NCBI GenBank assembly: GCA_910890315.1
Contig: CAJVGD010000002.1
Span: forward strand, 1,364,001-1,428,000
DNA: 64,000 nt
Source of the DNA: Serendipita indica DSM 11827
Taxonomy: Eukaryota; Basidiomycota; Agaricomycetes; Sebacinales; Serendipitaceae
Direction: 5' to 3'
The position numbers and the translations under genes are program-made. The notes beneath the pieces were generated by a model. It was not told the origin of the DNA. It was given only the letters and a program-made list of their open reading frames with translations, and made no database searches. Shown in pieces: positions 11,970 to 28,581 of the stretch (positions are counted from its first letter, which is position 1; each line of letters opens with the position of its first letter).

Positions 11970-13991
11970 ATGAAGCCTCTCACGACGGATCAACCGAGAG
12001 CATTAGGGCAACAGTCCCAACAGCCTCAGCAATCCGGCGCCTACACCTGGGCTTTCGACGAGGAGCAGCAGCGCCTACTGCTCGACATCAACAACAAAGA
12101 TATATCCACCTCGTCTACGAGCTCGAATAGTCCTCCCTTCAGCATGGGATCGGCCGTTCGTGTCTTTGCTGTGCTCGCCTTGTAACCCACTGATCATTCG
12201 GTTAAGTCATCACCGTTAGATGGAAATCGTCCTCTTACCACCGTACCCTACGGCTCTCATATCGTTGGAGCCCACCGTCGCCAGCATTCGACCATTAGGC
12301 ACCCATCCACTGATAATGTCTTCCGACCTCCAGGTTAGCCCTTCGGATCATGGTGCCCCCTAATATATGTTCCTAACGTCATAACAGGACACCCATACGC
12401 CGTCCCTACATCATTGTCTCCGGGATCTCTCCATCCTCATCTCGCCCGCAGACGACGACTAGTGACACAAATGGACGCCATGACAGAAGATCAGCATCTC
12501 GATCATCTCTGGAGCATGCACGGGGTGACGGGTTCTGCGCATTTGGGCGCGGGGTTGACTGATCAGCTTGCCTCGGCTTCTCTTCACAATGACGAGTGGA
12601 TACCAAGTGGGCTCCAGACCCCCACCATTGACGAGGTCCTTGATTCGGCATATTATGGTGCCGCTATCAATGCGGACCGCTTCACTACCGTCGATCCGTC
12701 TCTTCGGCAAACCTATGAGGTCCATAACCCATTTACAGAGGACTTCTTCCACCATTTCGGTGAAGAGGATACGTCTCACTCCCATGAAGCCGATATGGAT
12801 CTTGTCGAAGACCATTTGGACATTCGGCACGACGAGTCGCCTTTATCCGAGGAACCTGAACCCAAAGACGCACGTCGGTCGAAATCCGCGGACTCTGGTA
12901 TTACTGCGGGCCGAAACGCCCCCGCCAAGGCTCAAGCACAAGCAGACGACGACAAGGACCACGCCGGCTCTGATCACGAGCACAATGACGACGATGAAAA
13001 AGCACATACATCAAAACCGTCCTCAAACAACTTCGTAAACAAGTTACATTTAATGATAAGCGACCCAAAGGCTGCCGACTTTATCTGGTGGACAGAACTT
13101 GGGACAAGGTACGTCGGTTGCAGGGCACTGATCAATACACTGAGTTTAATGTAGTTTTGTGGTCTCCAGTGCGGGAGAGTTTAGCCGCTCGATTCTGGGT
13201 CAACATTTCAAACATAATAACGTATGTGTACTAGTTGCTTCCGATCTCTAAAGACTAATGACCCATAGTTCTCTAGCTTTGTTAGGCAACTCAATATGTA
13301 TGGATTTCACAAAATCAACCGGGTATGCGGCACGTTTTGGGATTATCCCAGACTCACGAGGCCATAGACTCCCCGCAACCAACGAGTTCAACCTGATGCA
13401 CAGCAATGGGAGTTTTCGCATCCCAAATTCCTGCGTGGGCGCCAAGACCTCTTGGAAGATATCAAGCGAAAGCCTGTAGAACCTGATCCTTCGAGTGCGC
13501 GACAAAGAGTGGAATTACCGTCAGAAGTGGCCGCTAAACTGCGCGAGATGGCCGTCGCTCACACAGAAGTCGTCAAGGCGCTCCAAGTCGAACGTGGCAA
13601 GGTTTTGCAGCTGACATCAATTGTCAAAGTGCTCTATGATAGAGTGGCACTTTCTGGGCCCTGTAAGCAAAATTTCCCATTGCTTCCTGCGATAGACTAA
13701 ATTTCCATAGTGCCACCATTTCCTCTCGACCTTTTGGAATCCAGGCCACCGTTGAGGGCGTCCGTCAAATCGGCAGGAATGGATCTTGCTGGGAATAGCC
13801 TTGTTCCATCTGGTCCATCTACTTCATCCAGAGCGACTCGCAGTCGAGCTACCGTTGGCCGCACGACAAGACGCGGTCGATCCGAGGAACAAGACCACGC
13901 CGATGTGACCGAACAGCATGCATCTGAGCCGTCTCATTCCACAATGCTCAATGGTCGCATCAAATCCGAATCGAATATCTTTGCCCGATGA
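11970..13991 (+). CDS. Heat-shock-factor-type transcription factor (HSF DNA-binding domain)
   Basis: Nuclear regulator with an HSF-type winged helix. The N-terminus (MKPLTTDQPRALGQQ) is Gln/Ser-rich and is followed by a long acidic, Asp/His-rich region. The DNA-binding domain starts NFVNKLHLMISDPKAADFIW and continues SFVVSSAGEFSRSILGQHFK, HNNFSSFVRQLNMYGFHKIN and QQWEFSHPKFLRGRQDLLED. A short coiled coil follows (VVKALQVERGKVLQLTSIVK). The protein ends in a Ser/Thr/Arg-rich tail (RIKSESNIFAR). Six introns are inferred, three of them inside the HSF domain. The long N-terminal extension before the domain (about 330 residues) distinguishes it from compact HSF1, and it could equally be an SFL1/MGA1-like member. 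Promoter targets cannot be told from sequence. Confidence 0.87.
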
Positions 13992-14154
13992 CACGGCGCC
14001 ACTTGGCACGATCCTTCTCATTTTTAACGTTTCGCGTCTGTCTTGCACTAAGTTAATGCATAGACCTTATCAGGGAGCGGCAGGAATATGCTACGATGGC
14101 TCTTTGGAATTACGTCGTGAATATATTGTACAGGCAAAATTTGGTGCATCAAAT

Positions 14155-18520
<4,366 letters not shown>

Positions 18521-18685
18521 CGTGTTCTCAGACGGGCACACGTCGAAGACGAGCGGCAATATTAATGGCTGGAGTCAAGTCAACTCGGCGCATCCTTCTC
18601 ACATACACACGGGTAACGACGACTGCGACTCTCGAATGCCATTCACATAGCAATGACTACGCATACATGGAGCAGCTACAACATA

Positions 18686-19565
<880 letters not shown>

Positions 19566-20044
19566 ATTGCGATAAGTTTTGTCCTATCTACCTGTAGACG
19601 CTAGCAGGCGGACTGGGTGGCTGGTGTGCCCGGGCTTGATCAGCACTGGAGGGTGTGCGAGAGCTCGATCCGCTTACGAGAAGAAAATACGGAGAGGAGG
19701 ACGTGAAACTTGTCTATCCAAGTATTTGGAATCGTCAACAAGTTGTCGCGTTCAACTAATGGCAGGAATTGCTGAAGCCAAGTGAGCACGACCAAACAAA
19801 GGCAAACACGGGTAGAGTTATAGAGGGGCCACGCGTTCAGAAGATGCTAGAAGAGTCTTAAAGAAGGTTATAAAATAGATGACTGGAAGCAATTGTTAGA
19901 GTTGATAAGGAGTGGCGTCTGTACAGTAGAACCTTGGGTGCAATAGCTAGTTATTATCAAGAAAATAAACTAATCAATTTGAGATTTGAGGATATTCAAG
20001 GCTTGACGATATGATGGCCATCTTGGCTCCTGACGCGACCCGCC
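19566..20044. other. Divergent promoter region between ubiquitin-S27a and RFC3
   Basis: 479 nt without a supported gene. An AT-rich tract near 19867-19880 (GTTATAAAATAG) could serve RFC3 or be incidental. No repeat was noticed. Confidence 0.4.
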
Positions 20045-21391
20045 ATGGCCGACGTCGAGATGGACGACGCGTCGAACGCGTTTAGCAAGCTCGCAAAAGG
20101 AAAAGGTCGTGAATTAGAAGACTTTTCGCTCAATAACGATCTACCCTGGTACAGCTTTCACGCAATCTACCGCGCTAGACAACTAAGCAGCTTCCAGGGT
20201 AGAGAAATACCGTCCCATCACGCTTGATGATGTGGTTTCACATAAAGATATTACGACTACGAGTGAGTGACTAGCATATTCATAGAAGAAACTAACCCGA
20301 ATGGCAGTCGAGCAGTTCATCCAGAAGAATCGCTTGCCACATCTCTTGTTTTATGGTCCTCCAGGAACTGGAAAGACGAGCACCATTATTGCGGTCGCTC
20401 GGCGCCTGTATGGCGCAAACTACAAGAAGCAAATTCTAGAGGTAAGCCTATGTCTCGTCTAGGTCGCTCTGAGTGACCGCTTGCCTAGTTGAATGCCTCC
20501 GACGATAGAGGAATCGACGTAGTGCGCGATCAGATCAAAGGCTTTGCCGAAACTCGCGGTGTTTTCGCCAAAGGGTTCAAGCTCATCATTCTGGACGAGG
20601 CAGATATGATGACCCAGGCAGCGCAAGCAGCTCTCCGACGTGTCATCGAGCAGTACACCCGCAACGTCCGATTCTGTATCATCTGCAATTACGTGAACAA
20701 GATAACTCCCGCGATCCAAAGTCGATGCACTCGCTTCCGCTTTTCGCCCCTGCCGGTGTCGGAGGTAGAAAAGAGACTGCAGACTGTCATAGAGAATGAA
20801 GGGTGAGCGCTCAACGCCTTGTTGGGGGATCCCTTGCTGATCGAGATGCCAGCGTCAAGGTTTCACCAGAGGGAAAAGAGGCCCTCTTGAAACTGTCACG
20901 GGGAGACATGAGGAGGGCACTCAACGTGTTGCAAGCGTGCCATGCTGCGTACGACATCACGGACGAAGAGGCTATCTATACGTGCACAGGAAATCCTCAC
21001 CCCAAGGACATTGAAAACGTGGTAAACTCGATGATGTCCCAAGAGTTTGGAACTTGCTACCACAGTATGTGAGCATAAGTCTCACCGCCCGCCTGACTGA
21101 TCGTCTTCTCAGTGATCAATTCGTTGAAAACGGAGAGGGGTTTGGCACTTCAGGACCTCATCTCTGGAGCGTTTGACTATGTACAGGAGCTCGAGTTACC
21201 CCCTCATTCGCGGGTTTACCTCCTCGACCAACTGGCAACGATTGAGTGGGTGGCATCTCCGCTTCAGCTCTGGTAGCTCCGCTCACGACTGCCACAGGCA
21301 CCGTCTTTCGACCGGAGGTTCAGAAAAGCTACAACTGACAGCGCTGATTGCCGCGTTCAAAAACACTGTCGAGCTCGCCTCTCGGAAATAA
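20045..21391 (+). CDS. RFC3: Replication factor C subunit 3 (RFC3; human RFC5 orthologue)
   Basis: AAA+ subunit of the clamp loader that places PCNA on DNA during replication and repair. It starts [13 protein letters not shown]. Conserved blocks are [20 protein letters not shown], Walker [41 protein letters not shown], Walker [31 protein letters not shown], and the SRC motif [20 protein letters not shown]. The C-terminal collar ends [17 protein letters not shown]. Six introns of 45-55 nt are inferred, the last splitting [15 protein letters not shown]. Length about 350 aa agrees with the family. The [16 protein letters not shown] sequence fits yeast Rfc3 rather than Rfc2 or Rfc4. Confidence 0.93.
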
Positions 21392-21721
21392 TCGATCGCC
21401 GCTCCGCTTCTTGGATCGCATTCTAGCGAAGAAAATAGTTGAGCCCTGTACGGCATGTCATACCTACCGTATACTGAACGTTTTTGATCGAAAGCAGCCT
21501 CGACAGAGGCGGGTTGCACCGCTTGTTGTCAGGTCTCCGCGCTTCAGCCCGTGGTTTCAGTGAGGTGATACACTGTGCATCGCACTATCCTCAATGGTAA
21601 TACAACTTTGAGACTTGCTGTGCTGCCGACTACCAAGGGCAGCACGCCCATATAACGCCTGGACAACTGACCGTCGTCAACGGCTCATCATCTGTCCCAA
21701 CCCTTCGACACACTGGCCTAT
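21392..21721. other. Intergenic region
   Basis: About 330 nt after RFC3. I see no coding, RNA or repeat signal in it. It presumably holds the RFC3 terminator and the leader of the next gene. Confidence 0.4.
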
Positions 21722-22375
21722 TTGCTTTCAAAGATGCAACAGAGATACCAATACTCTTCTCTCTTCACAGCTGGTCTCCTCATGCAGCCGCGACCAGTCC
21801 ATGCGAGCCTCATCCCCATCCAGCATCCCGAAATCTCCTCGACGCCCTTCCCAACAGGAAATGGACCACGCAAACCCGTCGAGCCATTGATGATCAGCAT
21901 TCCCTTGCAAGCCCCTTCTCCACGTCGCACCTCGAGGCGACGGCGGTCGAGCGTCACTCTGCATCTTTCGCCCGTCTCTGGAGTCAGATTATCCACGCGT
22001 GCTGTAGAAGATGCCTGGGAACGCAGCAAGCGCAACGCAAGTGCATCGTCGAGAGGGGGATACCCGGCTACTTCGCTCAAGGATCAGCCGCTTGTCGCCA
22101 GCGTCGACGAGAATGAAGACATCGAAGCCAATCTGCCGAGGAAGAGTCTGAGCAGGTCACGCCCACCAAGTTTACCTATGCAAGCAAGAACAAGCAGACG
22201 GTCGCTAGGTGTGTATTCAGCTTCTGTGCACCCATTGTCCGCTAACTTGTGGCTCAGAAAGCAATCCGCGACGCTTCTTCAGCCAAAGCCAGTGCCGACG
22301 ATGCCTCTCCCTGCCCTCCCGATTGATGGTTCCCAGCCACGAATCGAAATCGAGGCTACGCAGGCGTCTCTGTGA
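21722..22375 (+). CDS. Hypothetical basic, Ser/Pro/Arg-rich protein
   Basis: An open frame of 217 codons, possibly starting at the second Met (21734). It reads PRKPVEPLMISIPLQAPSPR, RRTSRRRRSSVTLHLSPVSG, TRAVEDAWERSKRNASASSR, and ends RIEIEATQASL. The frame stays open across a segment near 22212-22256 that looks like an intron with a CTAAC branch point and CTCAG acceptor. Using GTATTC as donor gives a 45-nt, frame-neutral intron; using GTGTGT gives 49 nt and a different C-terminus. I recognise no domain. The basic, disordered composition suggests a regulatory or nucleic-acid-associated protein, but this is only a guess. Confidence 0.45.
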   Translation: MLSKMQQRYQYSSLFTAGLLMQPRPVHASLIPIQHPEISSTPFPTGNGPRKPVEPLMISIPLQAPSPRRTSRRRRSSVTLHLSPVSGVRLSTRAVEDAWERSKRNASASSRGGYPATSLKDQPLVASVDENEDIEANLPRKSLSRSRPPSLPMQARTSRRSLGVYSASVHPLSANLWLRKQSATLLQPKPVPTMPLPALPIDGSQPRIEIEATQASL

Positions 22376-22634
22376 ATGCAACGCTCTCGCCACAACAATC
22401 AATGGGAATTGCGAGCTCTTTGCTGCGCTGATGACTGCTCTGGAAATGCCGCCGTCAGACGATAGAAGGGCGCTCCAGGATTTCTTGCTGCTCCGCAATC
22501 TCGTATGCTAACTTATTCTTCTAAATAACTCTCTATACTCTACCAGTGATAATATTTGTATGGTGTACACAAGTGTTTATGACAAATCTTTGCTTTCCCT
22601 GTCTACTGAGTCGCGTCTTTGGACGCTGCCTCTA

Positions 22635-25579
22635 ATGTCCCGAACGCCACCATCTCTAGAATATCTGGTCATTTACAACAAAAATCTTCCTGCGCCACCA
22701 GATGTCTCCAAAGATGATGATGATGCACAAGAGGAGGCACATATTCTGTTCTATACTTGTCGTCCGGGCGGCGTGAAGCGCGACAAGATGCTCCGGCAGG
22801 TCGGATTGGCCAAAGCGTTGATCAGTTTCTCTATGTTGGTACATCAAACGTCTAAGCACGCGTTCGAATGATTGTGATGGGGCTGACGATCCTCTTTCGC
22901 ACAACAGGACGTTTACAGATGGCAGAGCAGAAGCCTGCGAGGTTGTTCGCTCTGCTAGAACAAAGCTCATCATGTTCTCTCCCGAGAAGGATTACTGGTT
23001 ACTCGCCGTAAGAAGTTTCCTGGGTCCACGAGGGGCTAATAGTAACATGTGGATTGCAGTGTGTTAATGTTGCCTTTACTGAGCGAAAAGAAAAGGATGG
23101 AGCCTCAAAGAAAGAGTATCATGAATCCTCTGTGCACGATTCAGCTCTCAGGACAGCCATTTCGAGGGCATATCACGAATTCAAGGTAGAGACTGCCAAT
23201 CAATTGTGTCGTTTATTGACAGTGTTCAATAGCTCCTCCATGGCACATTCTCTCTACTCTTAAGCAAGAGTCGTGCGTCTCTTGAAAGACATTTGGAGCG
23301 ATTCTTCACCGAGTGGGCGTGGAAGTGGGATATTGAACAGCCACCCGACTTTGTACGACATCTCGGTACGTGAAGCTCCTGCATAAATTCTACTGACAGA
23401 GCTATAGGTACTCCACAATCCGCCTACACCAAACACTTGACGCCTCTTCTTGACGATGTCAAGCCCTTACTACCCGAGAGAACTCCCATATTGCTGCTCT
23501 CGTCAGATTGTATATTGGCGTCTTCCCCGGATCCTGCATCCTCTCTTCACTCAACAACCTTGCCTGCACATCTAATGCACCATATTCCTCCATACGAAGC
23601 CCCACCACCGCCGCCAGTAGAACAGTCGTCCAATTCCAAAAACCCAACGACCAAAAGTTCGACTGGAAACCGTGACGGGGATGGTGGAAATGCAGTTGCA
23701 CAAGCCCAAGCTACTGGCACGAATTCGACAGCAAATTTTCTTCCTTCCATGCCAAAGATGAAGAAATGGACCGGATACTTTACCTTCGGTGGCAGAAGTG
23801 AGACAAGTAGTCCTGCACCCTCCGCAAAGGAGATCTTCAAGGACCATCCAGCTGACCCGAGTGCGAACGGGACTCTGAAACGTCCAGACATTGTTTCATC
23901 CACCAATAGCGATGTTATCGACACGACCCCGTCTGTGAATCAGGAGGTGGATCGGCAGTCGCTTGCAGAAGCTCTGGAACAGGCTGATGCCCCAGCCAAT
24001 GGGCCATTAGAGAGTAGTGCTGTCTCTGAAGCAGTCAAGGACACTACAGAACCATCTGGAGGGACCTCACATATTCCAATCGTCTCCCCAACATTGGGAT
24101 ATTTGACCAGTGCTGCAGGAGGACTTCTCGAAGCTATGCATTTTGGGTCTCCCAAGTCGAAACCGATAGAAGACACTAAACCGTCCTCTTCCTCGTCTCT
24201 CGCTTCGGCATCAGAGGGTGACACAGCTTCGCCTGTGCCAAAACCGGAAGTAGACGAAGCTTTGACTACTCCACATGTCGAAGTGGTCAATGTGGACGAC
24301 AAGGATGATGAAAATGACGAAGAGGACGAGGTCAAGACAGACGTATCTGTCGAAGAGCGAGGACGGCGAGAGGAATTAACACTGGCCGAAAAGTCATTGC
24401 AAAAAGTTCTCTCCCGCGCGAGTTCGCCTGCGCCACGAAGACAGGAGACCGTTGATCTCATCACCAATTCAACAAGCGATGGCATCTCGGAGCCGAAAGA
24501 AGAGACGAGGTTGCGGTCATCGACGGTTTCAACGACCCATAGCGAAGTTGACGATGATATGATGAAGAGCACGGCAACCATTAGGCCAAGCGTCAAGCTT
24601 TTACCACCCGAAGCGTTCTTTGTCCCATTGAGTGTGTACCTGGAAGACGAGGACACAAACGAGCTTTTGATTCGTCGGGTCTATCACATGTCGGTGGGTG
24701 ATCGATTCCATCCATGCGTCCAAGCTGACCGAAGTCGAGTTTTTCGGCCTGATGCTGGCGATTATCATGCCCAAGAACCCAGAAATGCCTGGTGATTCAA
24801 GTATTCAATCGCCTGCGAGTCCTATATCCATCATAACGTCTCGTTCACGTCGCTTTGCTTCTTCGTCATATGATGATGAGGAACCTGCAGCGAGTACGTC
24901 CACCCTGGGGTGTGCAAGCGATACCAAAAGGAGCCGTATTCGAGGTGATCGAGGGTCTCGGCTATCCTGCATATGTCGACCTACCTCATGGTATCGAATA
25001 CAAAGTTGTCGAGCTGCTCAAGGCTGCACGGGCGGTCCTGGATAGGCATGAGGGCGAAAGAAGCCATGCGTCCACGATCACAAAGGCATCGAGCTCAGGA
25101 TTATTCTCTACCGCCGCTGCTCCCTCTTCAACGCACACCGCACTCAGAAATTTCGCAATTGTCTGGGATGACAAGCGAAACGAAGGCGCAGAGGCAGAAG
25201 TGGGACCTGTACTAGCTACTGTGGATTTCAACAGCACAGCAGGGTGGTTGTTCGAGAATCAGGCGATTCTACGGTATGTCAAACAGTTCTTGTCATCGCA
25301 GATGTTAAGGATAATCATAGGCGGGAAGACACGATACTCGAGCAATTTTCGCGAACGACGACTTCGCAGAGCTGGTATATCAGCAAGCGACTTCCTCCTT
25401 CGAGTGGTTCCCGCTCTTCGTCGAATTCTGCCTCACCTCTTCCCGCCAGCCATGCGACACAACGACCCAGAGGAGATAGGGAGATTCATCTCGAGATTTG
25501 CAAAGAGTCGAGTCTCGTTGACGTAGACAATGACCTCGCATCAATCGTCAGGAGACTGGAAGGCCTGTCGTCTTATTGA
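22635..25579 (+). CDS. CCZ1: CCZ1-like vacuolar fusion protein (Ypt7/Rab7 exchange factor subunit)
   Basis: In the Mon1-Ccz1 complex this family activates Rab7/Ypt7 at late endosomes and vacuoles. The start at 22635 gives MSRTPPSLEYLVIYNKNLP. This is followed by a longin-type block: EAHILFYTCRPGGVKRDKML, VGLAKALISFSM, TFTDGRAEACEVVRSARTKL and MFSPEKDYWLLACVNVAFTE. The second part has FFTEWAWKWD, then a long disordered acidic/Ser-rich insertion (about residues 290-600). LLIRRVYHMSFFGLMLAII and a C-terminal region (AVFEVIEGLGYPAYVDLPHG, VATVDF-like LATVDFNSTAGWLFENQAIL) follow. One join near 24894 is unresolved: the two coding frames can be linked by candidate introns of only 25 or 37 nt. A small indel or unusual intron is possible. 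Family assignment rests on the first longin block. Confidence 0.72.
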
Positions 25580-26138
25580 CCTGTATAAACTGTACTCCTA
25601 GGATAACGACATGTGTCTCGGAGATGCAAGGGACGATGAGGACGTACGCCATATGCCACTCTCTTATGTCTTTGGCTGGCATATGTAAAATTCCATATGT
25701 TCTCCGGATCGAATGCATCGTAACCGACGCGCATCCGTGTGGTCCTTCCAAGTTGAACCCGGCTAACACGGGTTATTGGCACAAGGTCAACCATAAGTCT
25801 ACTACAACATAATCTTTTACGTGATAGATAACAACGAATCTGTGGTTTAGAAGATTCGAAGCCTGGGCAGCATATGGCAGCGACGACGAAGCAATGCAAC
25901 GAGGCTGAATGGCCGTTAACTGCGAAACTGCGGGTTATAGGAGCTGGAGGAATTAATTATGATGAGAATGGCCGTGCCAGAGGAGTAGAAAAGGTCTTGT
26001 TGACGCATGGTCAAACGAGCGCACAACCTGGTTTCTTGCCCCCAAGTGAGTTCCTTGTAGTTTAATGCTATAGACACTCACCATCCTGGGGATTTAGCAA
26101 GTCAGAAGAGTGCTCGCAAGGTCTACAAAGGTCTAGCT
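25580..26138. other. Intergenic region before the M28 peptidase
   Basis: About 560 nt with no supported gene. Short frames on both strands lack protein character. The final 80 nt should be the peptidase leader. Confidence 0.4.
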
Positions 26139-27589
26139 ATGGTTGCCCTCGCATCTCTACTCTCCATCGTCGTCTTCGTGGTCTCTCCGTATATCGTACA
26201 GGGAACCACAATCCGGGCTCTCAACCCAGATAATGCGCGCTTGTTGCGGTTCTCGGCCACTCATACTGAATGGATCTCCAATACTGCACTTGAATATTTG
26301 CTCGAGCAGCGCCATCAATATTTACCTGGTTCGCGAGAGACTGTGGGCTTTGTCCACACCTCTTCCGTTAATGTTGATGGACTGCGCAACGCAAACAAGG
26401 CGCTATTAGACGGAATTAGTGACGAAGCTATCCGTGCACTTGCCGGACGGGAGGGTTTCAAGGTTGGATACATTGATATCACGGAAACGTATGATGGCAC
26501 CACCAATCATGATGAGGCAAAGACCAACGAGGCGTCGCGGGCTGCACTTCCCTACTCAGCCGTCGATCCAACAGCACATCCGGACTACAAGGCACTTGCA
26601 GCAATGGTCTCTGCTCAAGAGCTAAGGAATATTGTTGGCAATCTGTCGACCACTTTCCCTACAAGGTACTACAGGAGCACCAATGCCAGAGGTAGGCACC
26701 GTTATCGATATTTTACCAGGTCTAACATCCTAATAGCACCCTCTCTGTGGATTCAATCTTACATGTCCAAGTTTACAAACGTGTCCGCAACGCTGTTTGA
26801 AAATACGTTCAATCAGCCCAATGTCATCTCCACCTTGACGCCCCCTGGCACAAGTAATACCACGCCAATCATTCTCCTTGGAGGCCACTTGGACTCGACA
26901 TCTCAGAGTCCGTCGACCAAAGCCCCGGGTGCGGACGACGATGCATCTGGAACGGCAGTGGCTCTTCACGTCTTGAGTATCCTTGCAAAGAGCGGATGGG
27001 CATACACGAAATCAAAGTATGTGATTCTATACGTCCAGGAATCGAATCAACTGACGGGCCAAGGTATCCAATTGTGACCCACGCTTACGCAGGTGAAGAA
27101 GGGGGACTACTTGGATCAGCTGCACTAGCAAAGTCGTACAAATCCGCCGGACGATCGATTCGTGGAATGCTCAACCTGGAAATGGTCGGCTGGCAGCCGG
27201 AGACTACGGGGAGTAGCACAATCACAGTGTTGACGGATCCCAATGCCGACATGTCGAACTATATGTTGAACGTAATCAAGGCGTACGTGCCTACTGCGAG
27301 TGTTCGCAGCACGAAGTGTGGGGTGCGTGGAATCAGTTACTGCGGATAACTCGTCCTCTGGCAAGACTGACGCTTTGTCATCGGTGATTTGCAGTATGGA
27401 TGCAGCGACCACTACAGCTTTTCTGATGCGGGTTATCCCGTGGTTTGCATCGCATCCTATGGGCCGAACGATGCAAATCTCAATCCGAATTATCACAGAA
27501 CCTCGGACACGCTCGACAAGTTGAATTTTGATCGAATGGCCGATTTTGCACGGGCGACACTTGCTTGGATTGTACAGGTCGCGAGTTGA
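26139..27589 (+). CDS. Secreted M28 family zinc aminopeptidase
   Basis: Leucine-aminopeptidase-like exopeptidase expected outside the cell. A signal peptide is clear (MVALASLLSIVVFVVSPYIV). An N-terminal pro-region follows. The catalytic domain has the zinc motifs LLGGHLDSTSQSP (His), GADDDASG (bridging Asp), AYAGEEGGLLGS (catalytic Glu plus zinc Glu) and GCSDHYSFSDAGYP (His). In the position where the family usually has an Asp zinc ligand (LDMVGY-like), this protein has LNLEMVGW, a Glu. Potential N-glycosylation sites include NLS, NVS and NTT. The introns are NAR/APSL (45 nt, frame-neutral and without a stop), TKS/KYPIV and KCG/YGCSD. Two Cys flank the last intron, as in secreted members with a disulfide. 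Confidence 0.88.
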
Positions 27590-28028
27590 ACGGGGGAGGT
27601 TGAATGGGATGCCCGTCGCCCGAGATGACTTGACAGCTCCTTTGCCCTGGGCATGGGCGGAGGGTAGCGGGTATGCCGAGGACGGCCTGAGCGTGTATTA
27701 TTTTTCTAGATTGTCGAAAGATGTCGAGATTGTCGAAAAGGTCGCGAGAACACATTGCCGCGGACGCAGCTATCGATGTCGAGCAAAGTCACTGCGGAGA
27801 TGAGCGCCCGCCTGTGGGATGAGTGAGTCAGGGGGATAATGAAACGACAAGAGGCGGGCACAGCTCTTACTCAGCACTTTCCATTTCTAGTCGACCGTCT
27901 CCGAACCGCTGACTTGGGCTAGTTCTAGTGTAGCCGCGGTATATAAACCCAAGGCATTGCGTGTCTCTTGTCGACAGCAAGCTGCTACTCCTCTCCAGCA
28001 CTTTTCCTGCGCTCTACAATCTTCAGAG
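27590..28028 (+). other. Intergenic region with promoter of the small Ser-rich gene
   Basis: About 440 nt without a gene. The only clear element is the TATA box listed separately. A pyrimidine-rich stretch (TACTCCTCTCCAGC) precedes the next start codon. Confidence 0.45.
27940..27947 (+). promoter_or_regulatory. TATA box
   Basis: TATATAAA, 82 nt upstream of the ATG at 28029, a good distance for a strong fungal core promoter. Confidence 0.6.
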
Positions 28029-28307
28029 ATGTCAAAGTCGAATAACTCGCCCATCGTCGTCGCTCTGCCCGTTCGTCACAACGCTCAGAACGCCCCCTCT
28101 GTCGCATCCGCCGACAGCAAGCAATCGTCGTCGTCGTTTAAGAATCTCTTCAAGAGGTCGTCTTCGTCCTCGTCTTCCCGCCCAAGTAGCTCCCAGTCGA
28201 GCTCGAGCAAAGTCTCTTCGCTCGTCGTTGTCTCGCCCAGTCAGAAACCAAAGAAGCCACGATCTGGTGGTCCAATGAGTGGTGTCCAGATGAACTTTAT
28301 TGCATAG
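28029..28307 (+). CDS. Small Ser-rich basic protein (92 aa)
   Basis: A single-exon frame starting MSKSNNSPIVVALPVRHNAQ. A poly-Ser region with Lys/Arg (SSFKNLFKRSSSSSSS, then SSKVSSLVVVSPSQKPKKPR) follows, and the protein ends GGPMSGVQMNFIA. The context supports expression: a consensus TATA box 82 nt upstream, a pyrimidine-rich leader, and an in-frame stop followed by a possible 3' intron-like GTGAG. No signal peptide or known domain. The hydrophobic C-terminal GVQMNFIA motif may be conserved. The family is unknown to me; a stress-related or signalling disordered protein is one possibility but is not shown by the sequence. Confidence 0.6.
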   Translation: MSKSNNSPIVVALPVRHNAQNAPSVASADSKQSSSSFKNLFKRSSSSSSSRPSSSQSSSSKVSSLVVVSPSQKPKKPRSGGPMSGVQMNFIA

Positions 28308-28581
28308 TTCACATCTCAAAAGGTGAGATTGACTTCCTCCCGTCGTCTCGAGCGTAGGTTAACCCCTTGTGCTTCGTCCAGGATTTGCTGCATCATTGTC
28401 GTGTATCTGGCTCTTTACCTTGTACTCCTACATGTAGTCTCCTCATCTCAATCGTATCCAGCTTTTTATTACGCGCCAACTTCGTGTCCTTAAAACTGGC
28501 TGGCCATGTCGAAACCAGTCGAAACTTGGATCCGGCCCCGATAGACCTTACACCCTCTACTAGTTTTACCATTTAATTTGA

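Noticed and set aside
23940-24656. Minus-strand frame of 238 codons
   Set aside because: Antisense shadow of the low-complexity Ser/Glu-rich insertion of the CCZ1-like gene.
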